A stretch of DNA of 35,926 nucleotides from Deltaproteobacteria bacterium (lineage in GTDB: Bacteria; Myxococcota_A; Polyangia; Nannocystales; Nannocystaceae). The stretch is from contig CANLQR010000013.1 in NCBI GenBank assembly GCA_947492135.1, forward strand, positions 1-35,926, given 5' to 3'. Shown piece after piece: positions 23,934 to 32,196 of this stretch. Position 1 is the stretch's first letter. Every line of letters begins with the position of its first letter. Under the pieces are notes generated by a model. It saw nothing but the letters and a program-made list of their open reading frames with translations. It did not search any database and was not told the DNA's origin. Both the position numbers and the translations under genes were made by a program.

Positions 23934-24929
23934 TCACCTCGCCCCGCGAGCCTGCTGACTGGCGAAGTAGACCACCTTGCGCGCGCGCATGACATCCCCG
24001 AGTGGGCGGTGCTGCGCCAGCGCGTTCCAAGGATCGAACTTTCCCTGCTCGGCTTGCTCAGCGCGACGCTTGGCCGCCTCGTCGTCGAACGACTACGGTG
24101 CGATGGTGAGGCGGGCAACGTCGACGTAGGGCGCCTCGCTCTCGGGCCAGTCGACGCTCGCGTCTTCGATGGGTGTCGTCGCTTCGTCGACGAAAAACTG
24201 CAGCTGCATGCGATACACCAGCGGCCCTTGGGCGAGGTGCTTGCCCAAGGCGTCGACCCAATCGAGTTTCGCGGCCGAGGGCCCCGGCTCGCGAGGTGGC
24301 AGCAATCGAACCCGTGCAGCCCACGCCCCGCACGAGATCGGCACCGCGCTGAACAGCCGCTCGGTCGCGAACCCCGAAAACGGCTTGCCCAGCACGCTCT
24401 GCAGTTTCTTGGCCTGACGCAGCGCACCGAGGAATCCGTACGTCCGCACCAGATAGCCGAGCAACGCGAACGGTCCGCGCTCGAGCGCGAGCACCAGATC
24501 CATGAATGCCGCGGACTTCGGTACCGAAAACGCGGCGTGATTGATCAGCAAGAAGTCCTGCGTGGTCGTCGTGCCGGTCCCCAGCGCGTTGGGCCCGTCG
24601 ACCCCGAAGACCTTGAACGCGAAGCCACGCACGTCGGGTTTGCGATCCGACGCGACGTCCATGCTGCCGTTCGACAGCCGCACCCAAGCGTCGTGCGAAC
24701 CCGGGGTCGCGAACAGACCTTGGCGGGCGTACTCGGGCAGATCGGGCAACACCTCGAGCGTCGCCGCGAGTGCGACCAGCTGCCGGCGATGGAGCGCACG
24801 TCCGGGCCCGTACTTCTTGGCGCGGCGCTGTTGGCTGGCAACCATGCCCTGGGCGTAGCGAGCGAAGCGCTCGGACTCGTCGGGCGCGACCTGTTCTTGC
24901 CACTGGGTCGATGGGGTTCGTGCAGGCAT
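23934..24929 (-). pseudogene. Catalase-like haem protein gene interrupted by an in-frame TAG
   Basis: 278 codons run from the ATG at 24929 to a TAG at 24093-24095. The same frame then continues for 52 codons with clear family sequence (SFDDEAAKRRAEQAEQGKFD, PWNALAQHRPLGDVMRARKV, VYFASQQARG) to TGA at 23934. In catalase-like proteins of the y4iL type the tail normally contains PWxALxxHxPLGxxxRxRKxVY, and a Gln often precedes the SFD, so a CAG-to-TAG change fits. Upstream features agree with the family: RALHRRQ (candidate distal His), VRLSNGS, DVRGFAFKVFG, TTQDFLLINH. Without the tail the haem pocket and C-terminal fold would be incomplete. A sequencing error is possible. No SD sequence is visible before the ATG. 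Confidence 0.8.
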
Positions 24930-24972
24930 CCGGTGACGCTGTGGTACGCCAATATCGGCTCCTCGTCATCAC

Positions 24973-24994
24973 CCAAGGGGCCCCAAGGGGCCCC
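24973..24994. repeat. Two 10-bp direct repeats with dyad symmetry in a divergent gap
   Basis: The unit ccaaggggcc occurs twice back to back, followed by cc. Each GGGGCCCC core (24977-24984 and 24987-24994) is itself palindromic. It lies in the 130-bp gap between the divergent catalase-like gene (start 24929) and the Dabb gene (start 25060), where an operator or promoter element would be expected. No regulator is known for it. Confidence 0.5.
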
Positions 24995-25059
24995 ACAATG
25001 GGCTAGCCAGCGTTGCTTGGGCACACGAATCCCCTCACACTGGTCATCGAGGCCAAGCG

Positions 25060-25389
25060 GTGATCGAACGCGTCGTCCTGATCAAGCTCAAGCCCGAGTA
25101 CGCGAATCCCGAGCACTGCTCGACGATCGCCGAAACGACCGCGACGACGCTCCAGAGTGCCGCGGGTGTTCGTGCCTTGCGGGTCGCGATCGCCTCCGAT
25201 GGCCGGACCCGCCGCGAGTGGGACCTGTGCATCGAGGTCGTATTCGACGACATGGACGCGGTCGAGCACTACCGCACCGATCCGGTACATCGCGCCTACT
25301 CGGATGGGTTCTTGCGACCGATGATGGAAAAGATCCATGTCTACAACTTCGCGCGCCACGAGCCGCGGGAGTCGGCGGGGACGCGATGA
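25060..25389 (+). CDS. Dabb (stress-responsive alpha/beta barrel) domain protein
   Basis: 109 residues from a GTG start with a GAGG ribosome site 7 bp upstream. The pattern is that of the Dabb ferredoxin-like fold: IERVVLIKLKPEYANPEH at the start, a central LRVAIASDGRTR strand, then WDLCIEVVFDDMDAVEHY and RTDPVHRAYSDGFLRPMM. Members are small dimeric cytosolic proteins, some stress-induced, some enzymes on polyketide-like substrates; this copy gives no further hint. Its stop overlaps the start of the next gene (ATGA at 25386), so the two are probably co-translated, which is unusual because the partner is a secreted lipoprotein. Confidence 0.88.
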   Translation: MIERVVLIKLKPEYANPEHCSTIAETTATTLQSAAGVRALRVAIASDGRTRREWDLCIEVVFDDMDAVEHYRTDPVHRAYSDGFLRPMMEKIHVYNFARHEPRESAGTR

Positions 25390-25973
25390 GTTCCAGGGGT
25401 CGAGTGGCCGTGGTGCTCGCGCTCGTCGGCGCCGCCTGCGAGTTCGGCCCGCTCGAGCCGCCGGCGCCGTTTCGTGCGGGGGTCTACGAGGTGGCGGTGA
25501 CGGTCGACGATGGCTGCGAGCAGATCGACGTGACGCCAGCGCCAGCGATGGACTGTCGAGCTGGACTCGCACTGGTGGAGGACGACGCCCTGTCGGTCGC
25601 GTGGCCCGAGGTCGTCGATGCCACCTACGTCGTCCACGATGACGCGGTACCCAACATCGGGCAAGCGCCGGTGTTGCGATGGTCGACCAGCGGCATCGTG
25701 CCGTCGACGGTGTGCGACAGCGCGACGCTGCGCTGGGTCATGACGCTGACCAACGACGATGACGGCAAGCTATCGGGCTCGCTGCGCAACACCTGGAGCG
25801 GCCTGACGGGCTGCCCGGTGACGCCACAGCAACCCACCGCGGATTGCACGACCGCGTTCATCTATCGCTATTCGCTCGACGAGCCCTGCGAAGATCCCTG
25901 CACGCTGGTCGACACCGTACCGCCGCCAGAGCAGCCGTACGACTGCGGGCTGTCGACGTGCGAGTGTCCATGA
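25386..25973 (+). CDS. Hypothetical lipoprotein
   Basis: 195 residues from an ATG overlapping the Dabb stop. The signal peptide VAVVLALVGAAC ends in a lipobox with the lipid Cys just after GAA. The mature part is beta-rich and has about nine Cys residues, many in the C-terminal third (CEDPCTLVDT, CGLSTCECP). I do not recognise a domain. Its composition (low Lys, many Asp/Thr) and Cys pairs resemble the other small lipoproteins in this window, which are probably on the periplasmic or outer surface. It converges on the next lipoprotein gene 16 bp away with no strong hairpin between. Confidence 0.75.
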   Translation: MSSRGRVAVVLALVGAACEFGPLEPPAPFRAGVYEVAVTVDDGCEQIDVTPAPAMDCRAGLALVEDDALSVAWPEVVDATYVVHDDAVPNIGQAPVLRWSTSGIVPSTVCDSATLRWVMTLTNDDDGKLSGSLRNTWSGLTGCPVTPQQPTADCTTAFIYRYSLDEPCEDPCTLVDTVPPPEQPYDCGLSTCECP

Positions 25974-25989
25974 ACCGGCCCACACCCGG

Positions 25990-26682
25990 TCAATCGCCGA
26001 TGACGATCTCTGCCGCGTTCTGGGCCGGGTAGTCGATCACCGTGGTGTACGTCTGCGGATACGCGATCTGGGCCCCGCCGCTCAGCGTGCACAGCCCGTC
26101 GGGCTCGGGGGCGTCGCACTCACAGGTACCCGCGCACACCCGATAGACGGTCAGCGCGAACTCGTAGAATCCCGGGGGCGGCAGATCGCGTCGCAGGCAG
26201 GTGGTCTGGCAGCCGGCTCCACCCGCGCACTGCTCGACCATCTCCAGCGGCACCAACCAGGTGCCGGGCCACGTGCCGACGCCCATCCCGTCGGGGTCCA
26301 ACCGCGCGGTGTCGGGGACCGCACAGTCGTTGCAGCCTTGGTTGCAGTCGGCGGCTCCGACGAAGTCGTCGCACAGCACCGGCGAGCACTCGCCGAGGTC
26401 GTACCGCACGACCTCGTCGCTCGCGAGCGCCGTGATGTCGAAGCCGATCGCGGCGCCACACCCCTGGGGATGGAAGTAAACCGGCGCGCCGCCGGTGTGC
26501 CGCACCGTGATCGTCACTGCCGGGCCGGTCGTCGTGTCCGACACATATTGCTCGCAATCGACGGGCGCGGACTCGGAGCCGGTGATGGCCGCGGTCGTCG
26601 AATCGCCGGCTGCGGGAGCCGGTCCAGCGCAGCCTTCCGAGATCAACAACGCGGCGAGGAGACGACGTGGTGCGCAGGGCAT
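25990..26682 (-). CDS. Hypothetical secreted Cys-rich protein, probable lipoprotein
   Basis: 230 residues. The start MPCAPRRLLAALLISEGCAG looks like a signal peptide, but the lipobox is atypical (SEG before Cys18), so lipidation is uncertain. After a Thr/Ser/Ala linker the mature part has many Cys residues in pairs (CNQGCNDC, CAGTCECD) and a beta-sandwich feel (AVTITVRHTGGAPVYFHPQG; GFYEFALTVYRVC). No known family is recognised. It lies between the convergent lipoprotein gene (25386) and another lipoprotein upstream on the same strand (26713), 30 bp apart, so the two minus-strand genes may be one transcript. Confidence 0.68.
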   Translation of the reverse strand: MPCAPRRLLAALLISEGCAGPAPAAGDSTTAAITGSESAPVDCEQYVSDTTTGPAVTITVRHTGGAPVYFHPQGCGAAIGFDITALASDEVVRYDLGECSPVLCDDFVGAADCNQGCNDCAVPDTARLDPDGMGVGTWPGTWLVPLEMVEQCAGGAGCQTTCLRRDLPPPGFYEFALTVYRVCAGTCECDAPEPDGLCTLSGGAQIAYPQTYTTVIDYPAQNAAEIVIGD

Positions 26683-26712
26683 CGGCCGGGAGGATATCAG
26701 CGCGCGTGCTCA

Positions 26713-27252
26713 TCACCGTCCCATCGCGCACTCCGTGCCGTCGAATTTTTCGAGCGGCACGCATACCGAACCGCCGCAAGAGCCGTCCTGCCCGCACAAG
26801 CATTGGCGCTCCTCGCCCTCGATCAGCTCGTCGCTGCAAGTCGGCCGCGGCCCGATGCAGACCCCGTCGCATTCGTCGACGGGGCGGAAACAACGAAAGC
26901 CTTCGCCACAAGAGGTGACGTCACACTCCTCACGCAGGCAGCCGTTCTCGTCGAACCACGACCACGCGGGTCCGCAAGGGAACACCCCTTCGCAGGGGTA
27001 TGGCACACTCCCGCACTGAAAATTGTCGTCGAGCGGGCACGTCGAAGCGGGACCACTGGAGGTCGAGCCATCCCCGAGCGTCGTGGCCTCGCTCGAGTTC
27101 GCGGGGTTATCGGTCGTGCTGTTCATCGCGCCCGAGGTGTCGGTCGCAGGCGCGCCCGTGGACGACGTGGCGCTGGTTCCGGATCCAGGATCGATGCCGC
27201 GCGTGCCGCAGGCTGCGAGTGCGAAACCAAGGGCGACTGTGCTGCGTGTCAT
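26713..27252 (-). CDS. Hypothetical Cys-rich lipoprotein with Ser/Thr-rich linker
   Basis: 179 residues. The signal peptide MTRSTVALGFALAAC has a good lipobox (lipid Cys15). A 50-residue Ser/Thr/Gly/Ala-rich linker follows (TSATSSTGAPATDTSGAM and on), a composition common in small surface lipoproteins of Nannocystales-like bacteria. The C-terminal 110 residues hold about 16 Cys residues spaced as in small disulfide-bonded modules (FRCFRPVDECDGVCIG; RQCLCGQDGSCGGSVC). There is no recognised domain. It is 25 bp downstream of the subtilase stop and 30 bp upstream of the next secreted protein, so all three may share a transcript. Confidence 0.75.
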   Translation of the reverse strand: MTRSTVALGFALAACGTRGIDPGSGTSATSSTGAPATDTSGAMNSTTDNPANSSEATTLGDGSTSSGPASTCPLDDNFQCGSVPYPCEGVFPCGPAWSWFDENGCLREECDVTSCGEGFRCFRPVDECDGVCIGPRPTCSDELIEGEERQCLCGQDGSCGGSVCVPLEKFDGTECAMGR

Positions 27253-27277
27253 TTGTGCATCGTCCCCGTGACCGACG

Positions 27278-28807
27278 TTAGTAGTCGAGATTGTTGTCCG
27301 CCTGGCAGTACGTATGCGTCACGACGCTGCCGGCAGAGCTGATGACGGTAGGATCGACGATGAGCTGCATGCAGTTGCCTTCGATGTTGTGCTCGGCGTC
27401 GAGTACAACTACCATGTGCTTGTCATCGGGCTCGTTGTCGGTGATGGTGCGGATCAGGGATCCTGCGTCCACCACGCATTCGCCGTCCGACTTCGCGCGC
27501 ACCTGCACGGAGAGTGTCACGCCGGAGATGTCGTCCTTGTCCGCATCGTTCATGTCCTCGCGTTGTTGTGTGACGCACTTGAGAATCACCTTGCCGCTCG
27601 GGATCGCGCCGCCGAACACGATCTCTTTGTGCACCTGGCTCGACGAGGTGAACGTGTTCGTTCGCATCCACATCAAGTCGTGGAGGCGAAGCCGCAGACG
27701 CCCGAGCCCGTACTGCCGGTCCGCGCCGCAACGCAGTCGCCCGCCGGAGATGCACGCCGGACTGGTGGCGCCGTTGGCACCGTTGCCGGCAGTGGCGCGG
27801 TCGCCCATCGACAGCATCACGGTATGGAGTCGCCCGGGATCGTCGATCCAGTCGAGCCCGAGGTCGAGCATCCGGTGTTTCACCTGCAGTGCGGCACCCG
27901 CGACTTGCGGCGCCGCGTAGCTGGTGCCCTCCTCCGAGACGTTGCCGGTCGACTGCGGTCCATCCACAGAGACTTCGCCGTAGGTCCCGTCCTCGGTCGT
28001 GACGTGACCCGGCCGGCCGGGTGCGACCAGGTCGACCATCGACATCGACGTCGAGAACTCTGCGAACCCGATCTTCGACATGCCGCCCCCGCGATTGCTG
28101 TAGTCCGAGAACGTCCACGAGGCATGCGAGGATGAATCGTCAGGGTCGACTGCACCGACGGCGAACGCCTTCGGGATGTCCGCGGGAGATCGAACCTCAC
28201 ACACATCCATGCCTACCCCGTCGTTGTGTGTGATCGTAACCGGCAGCACACCATCATCCCATGCATCCTCGAGCGCGTCCTCGAGTACGTGCCATGAGGC
28301 CGCGTCGCAGGCGCCCACGGTGTCTCCATTCGAGGCGTTCAGTACGTCGACGGTGACACAGTTCGTGCCGATCCCGTGTGCACAAGCGTACCCCTTCACT
28401 TTCCCTGACTCGGTCCCCGCGGCGTAGTAGTGCAGCTCGGCCTCGCGCGCGTAGCCGGTCGCGGGGAACTCCCAGGACGACAGCCCGCTCGCGATCGCGC
28501 TGTCGTGGCCGTCGGCTTGATCCTGCGAGTAGTCGCCGATCGCGATCGACGTGACTATGGTGCCGTGGGCTTGTTCGTCGGTGAAGTTCGACGTTGCCGT
28601 GCAGCCGGAGCCGGTGCAGTTGAACCTCGCTCTCGTCCGACTGCTGGGATCGCAGGACGCGTCACCTAGGAAGCACGCCTCGTCCTGGAAACCGTAACTC
28701 TCCAGTACTCCGAGCAGCAGCTCGTTCCCCGAGCTGGGTTGGCCGTCGTAGCCGGAGTCGTGGTAGCCGTTGGAACCGTTGAACGTGCGGATGTCACCGA
28801 GGGGCAC
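27278..28807 (-). CDS. Subtilisin-like (S8) serine peptidase, N-terminal region lost or frameshifted
   Basis: 509 residues from a GTG at 28807. The triad is visible: D17 in HDSGYDG, H81 in EQAHGTIVTS and S296 in GTSYAAPQVAG. The oxyanion Asn would be N195 in ITHNDG, where most subtilases have AGN. The C-terminal third is beta-rich and may be a surface or P-like domain. There is no signal peptide or propeptide: the same frame stays open for 69 codons back to the stop of the Hsp70 gene but without a start, and a neighbouring frame there reads LDFVLAKFAERREML, which could be propeptide shifted by one base. Family members are normally exported, so this copy is probably not, unless the lesion is a sequence error. 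Confidence 0.75.
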   Translation of the reverse strand: MPLGDIRTFNGSNGYHDSGYDGQPSSGNELLLGVLESYGFQDEACFLGDASCDPSSRTRARFNCTGSGCTATSNFTDEQAHGTIVTSIAIGDYSQDQADGHDSAIASGLSSWEFPATGYAREAELHYYAAGTESGKVKGYACAHGIGTNCVTVDVLNASNGDTVGACDAASWHVLEDALEDAWDDGVLPVTITHNDGVGMDVCEVRSPADIPKAFAVGAVDPDDSSSHASWTFSDYSNRGGGMSKIGFAEFSTSMSMVDLVAPGRPGHVTTEDGTYGEVSVDGPQSTGNVSEEGTSYAAPQVAGAALQVKHRMLDLGLDWIDDPGRLHTVMLSMGDRATAGNGANGATSPACISGGRLRCGADRQYGLGRLRLRLHDLMWMRTNTFTSSSQVHKEIVFGGAIPSGKVILKCVTQQREDMNDADKDDISGVTLSVQVRAKSDGECVVDAGSLIRTITDNEPDDKHMVVVLDAEHNIEGNCMQLIVDPTVISSAGSVVTHTYCQADNNLDY

Positions 28808-29011
28808 ATAATCTGCGAGCCCGTCACCGCCTTCCCCCGAGCGCGCGATCGCGGCGACGTCGTCGCGTGCCGCGATCGACGCGACAGCCCGGCGTCTTGC
28901 ACACCAACATCTCGCGACGCTCGGCGAACTTCGCCAGTACGAAGTCGAGCCACTTTGTGGTCCTCTCGTTGTCGACGATGGATCACAATGGCCCGCCGGC
29001 CGGCATGACCG

Positions 29012-30814
29012 TCACCCGCCGCCGCGGACGTCGAAGCTCAACTTCCACCGTTGCCCGCCGCCGTGCTCGACCGCAGAGAGCTCCAGCGTCCCCACCTCGG
29101 TGACCCGCGCGTGGAGGCGCACCTGTACGATCGCCCCCTCTTTGCCCTCGGGTGCGGGCAGCAGCGTCTCCAAGGGTGACAGCTCGGTCAGCTCGACCGG
29201 CGAGACCACTGCACCCACCACATCGTCGCGTCGCGTCGAGGAGCCGAAGAATCGGAACGACACCTCTTCGCCGAGCAGCAAGCCGAACAGCGCCGGAAGT
29301 TCGATCTCGGTGCCCTCTTCCATGCCACACGGCGCCACGCACACCGCGTCGATCCGCGGCGGAACCCCGGGCACGACCAGCTCGGCGCGGGCGATCCCGA
29401 CGTAGTGCGACTGCGCGGTGCCGCCCTTGATCCGCACGCCGCCCTGGCGTCGCACCCGGGCGTAGTGAGCGGCGCCTCGAGCCACCGCAAGCTCCGCGTC
29501 GGTGCCCGCGAGGACCTTGGGCGCGGTGCCGCCTTCGGCACTGACCCAGCGGGTGATCACCTCACAGATCCGCGCGCGGATCGTCGGCGACTGCGTCACG
29601 CCGCCGTTGAACAGGATCGCGGTCGGATGCACGAACGTCGTGCCAGGCTTGTTCGCCGCCCGTGGCCGCCCCAAAAATGCGGCGAGGTGTCGCGTGATCG
29701 CAGCGTCGCTCGGATACGGCAACCCCAGCGCGACGAACCCCGCGCGCTTGGGCACCAACGGCCTGGCGGACGCCTCGACCACCGGGAAGAAACCCTCGAC
29801 CAGCACCGCGTCGACGTCGGCGCGGGACAGCGTGGTGCGGATCGTGTTGCCGATCAATCGCGAGCCTCGCGAGACGATCGAGATCGGGCAGCTGTCGGTC
29901 CCACCGTCGCCCAGCAGGGTCTCCTTGGCGGCACGCGCGGCATGGGTCACGGCACGCATCTGCCAATCGTCGAGCACGGTGCCCTCGGCCTCGAGCCGGG
30001 CCTGCACGGTGAACGCCAGCGCGAGATCCATGTTGTCGCCGCCCAGCAAGATGTGGTCGCCGACCGCGATGCGCTCGAGCACCAGCGAGCCGTCGTCTTG
30101 CCCGACCGCAATCAGCGAAAAGTCGGTGGTGCCGCCACCGATGTCGACGACCAACACGACGTCATCGACCGCCAGCTGCTGCCGCCAGGTGTCGGCATGC
30201 TGCGCGAGCCAGTCGTACATCGCCGCCTGCGGCTCCTCGAGCAGCGTCGGTGCCTCGAAGCCGGCGAGCATCGCAGCCGCTTTGGTGAGCTCGCGCGCGA
30301 CCGCGTCGAACGAGGCCGGCACGGTGAGCACGACGTCCTGCTCGGCCACCGGCGCGTCGGGATGCGCGCGCTCCCACGCTGCGCGCAGATGGCCCAGGTA
30401 GCGCGCCGCAGCTTGCACCGGCGAACACTTGGGCACCTCCTCGGGTGACTGCCACGGGAGAATCTCCCCGTTTCGATCGACGCCCGAGTGGGACAACCAG
30501 CTCTTCGCCGACGAGACCAGCCGGGCCGGCGTCGACGCCCCTTGTTCGCGCGCGAAGCTGCCGACCGCATCGCGGGCGTTCGGGTACCACGGCAGCGCCA
30601 GCGAGCCGGCCGCGAACTGGCCTGCCGCGGGAAAATACAGAAACGAGGGCAGCAACGCGCGCTCACCGACCTCACCCGGCGCAACGATCTGCGGGATCGC
30701 CAGCGGCAGCACGGGGGCCACCGGATCGCTGCAGTACGCCAGCGCGCAGTTGGTCGTGCCCAGGTCGATCCCGATCGTGTACGCGGCGGGCTCGTCGTCG
30801 ATGCGCTCGCTCAT
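29012..30814 (-). CDS. Hsp70 family chaperone (DnaK-like, paired with DUF2760)
   Basis: 600 residues from an ATG overlapping the DUF2760 stop (ATGA at 30811-30814). The actin-like ATPase domain is intact: TIGIDLGTTNCALAY (phosphate 1), VVDIGGGTTDFSLIAV (phosphate 2), and ILFNGGVTQSP near the adenosine site. The substrate domain after about 450 is short and diverged; there is no canonical DVTPLSLG, lid or EEVD-like tail. It is therefore a specialised Hsp70, not the housekeeping DnaK, and no DnaJ or GrpE gene is nearby. Hsp70-like genes of this type next to DUF2760 genes recur in Myxococcota and Proteobacteria. Their client is not known. It is intact. Confidence 0.9.
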   Translation of the reverse strand: MSERIDDEPAAYTIGIDLGTTNCALAYCSDPVAPVLPLAIPQIVAPGEVGERALLPSFLYFPAAGQFAAGSLALPWYPNARDAVGSFAREQGASTPARLVSSAKSWLSHSGVDRNGEILPWQSPEEVPKCSPVQAAARYLGHLRAAWERAHPDAPVAEQDVVLTVPASFDAVARELTKAAAMLAGFEAPTLLEEPQAAMYDWLAQHADTWRQQLAVDDVVLVVDIGGGTTDFSLIAVGQDDGSLVLERIAVGDHILLGGDNMDLALAFTVQARLEAEGTVLDDWQMRAVTHAARAAKETLLGDGGTDSCPISIVSRGSRLIGNTIRTTLSRADVDAVLVEGFFPVVEASARPLVPKRAGFVALGLPYPSDAAITRHLAAFLGRPRAANKPGTTFVHPTAILFNGGVTQSPTIRARICEVITRWVSAEGGTAPKVLAGTDAELAVARGAAHYARVRRQGGVRIKGGTAQSHYVGIARAELVVPGVPPRIDAVCVAPCGMEEGTEIELPALFGLLLGEEVSFRFFGSSTRRDDVVGAVVSPVELTELSPLETLLPAPEGKEGAIVQVRLHARVTEVGTLELSAVEHGGGQRWKLSFDVRGGG

Positions 30815-31380
30815 GGCTGACCCAGCTCGACCTCGGCCGGCGCGATGATCTTGGGGTCGTGCCCCGCGGTGGTGCTCGGCAGCCGCACCTCCTCGACGCG
30901 CCAACCGTGATGCGCGAGCGTGCCGCGAAACGGCGGCTCGCCCGTGACGTTGCCGGTGACCCGCACGCGCGAGGCATCGTAGCCTGCGGGCAGCTCGATC
31001 GCCGCGCCCTCGGCCTCGCTGCGTACGGCTCGCAGCTCGAAGTACTGCTTGACCGCCCGGGCACAACCGTCGTGGACCACGCGCGCCGCTGCGCCGATAT
31101 CGGCGTCCGAGAAGCTCGACATGTCCTCCTGCAGAAAGTCGACGAAACGCCCCTCACGCTGCAAGACCGCGAGCACTTGCAGCGCGGGCGTGACGTCGCG
31201 CGGGGCCGCGATGACTTCGGCGTCGCGCACCTCGAGCTTGGGCGCGGCGGGTGGTGCAACGGCGAGCGGTGCGGGTGCGTCGAGGGTGTGTACGCGGGCC
31301 GCGAACACACCGTCGAACAGCACGCGCCAGGGCAGCAACAGGGCGAGCCAGAGGCGCGCCGCGAATCCGAGCGGTTCCAT
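30811..31380 (-). CDS. DUF2760 domain protein
   Basis: 189 residues from the ATG at 31380 (MEPLGFAARLWLALLLPWRV). After a hydrophobic N-terminal helix and an Ala/Pro linker, the DUF2760 core is clear: ALQVLAVLQREGRFVDFLQE, then DMSSFSDADIGAAARVVHDG, and the closing segment RLPSTTAGHDPKIIAPAEVE. The N-terminal helix may attach it to the membrane or form a short signal anchor. The function of DUF2760 is unknown; the fixed overlap with the Hsp70 gene implies they act together. The frame is open further upstream, but that part lies in the gap to the divergent gene and has no protein-like features. Confidence 0.88.
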   Translation of the reverse strand: MEPLGFAARLWLALLLPWRVLFDGVFAARVHTLDAPAPLAVAPPAAPKLEVRDAEVIAAPRDVTPALQVLAVLQREGRFVDFLQEDMSSFSDADIGAAARVVHDGCARAVKQYFELRAVRSEAEGAAIELPAGYDASRVRVTGNVTGEPPFRGTLAHHGWRVEEVRLPSTTAGHDPKIIAPAEVELGQP

Positions 31381-31521
31381 GTCGATCACCTGCAGGCGCT
31401 GGTTGATAGCGCACTTTGGCCGGGTCTTGTCGCGCCAAGCCCCAGCTTTCGACCCCGGTCGGGTCCACCAGGCCGGTTCTGAGGCCGCATTTGCGCCTAC
31501 AGGGCGGGCCCGGAGATGATG

Positions 31522-32122
31522 ATGTCGGGTTTGATTTTGCCGGGAAAACCGTCCTACCGCGGCGCGCTGTGTCATGGCGGACTCGCGGCGGTCACCGCCG
31601 ATGGCGAGCGCGGCGCACGCGTGCTCGCGTCCGTCGATCCCGAACACCTGCGCACGATCCGGGCCGCTGGCAGGCTCGCGTGGCTGTCCGCCGTAGCGCT
31701 CGACGAGATCAACGCCGCGTACCTTCGCGAAGCCGGCGCGGCCGGGTACCTCGACTTCTGGCGGCGCTACACGGTCGGCGCCGTGGAAACCACGCTCTTT
31801 GGCGGGCTGTTCAACGGCGCCTTGCGGATCTTCGGCCGCTCACCCAGCGGGTTGCTCAATCAAGTGGATCGGTCGGGCGTGGCAGATCACCACCCGCGAC
31901 TACGGCCTGCCCTCGGTGACAGAACACGGCGATGACGTTCGGGTGACGATGCAGGGCCTGTTGCCCGAGTGTCGACGCGTCACAGTGGCGTTGTCGATGC
32001 AGGCGTCGGTGGTGGCCCTCATCGAGCTGACCAGGTACGTGCCTGAGGTGTCGTGCGACCTCGACCGGCTCGAAGCCGACGGGAGCTTCGAGATCACGGC
32101 GCGCTGGACCCCGATGGCGTAG
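31522..32122 (+). pseudogene. Gene of unknown function split by a frameshift near 31860
   Basis: Three ATGs stand in a row (31516, 31519, 31522). GGAG at 31512 gives the best spacing for the last. The first frame reads AVTADGERGARVLASVDPEH, AVALDEINAAYLREAGAAGY and VETTLFGGLFNGALRIFGRS to GLLN, then turns to nonsense. In the next frame the protein resumes with WIGRAWQITTRDYGLPSV, VRVTMQGLLPECRRVTVALS and closes ADGSFEITARW. Joining the two at about 31858-31864 gives one coherent protein of about 200 residues, so a single-base change has broken it. It loosely resembles the roughly 200-residue myxobacterial paralogues such as TIGR02265, but I cannot assign it. It diverges from DUF2760-Hsp70 across a 141-bp gap. 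Confidence 0.6.
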
Positions 32123-32196
32123 GCCGGCTCGAGCCCGCAGCAGGCGGTTCTGAAAAACGCTCCGCGTTCTTTCGGCAGCCTGCTAGAACTCGCCAG

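Noticed and set aside
24009-25385. Plus-strand frame leading into the lipoprotein at 25386
   Set aside because: It is antisense to the catalase-like gene and overlaps the Dabb gene; the lipoprotein has its own ATG and signal peptide.
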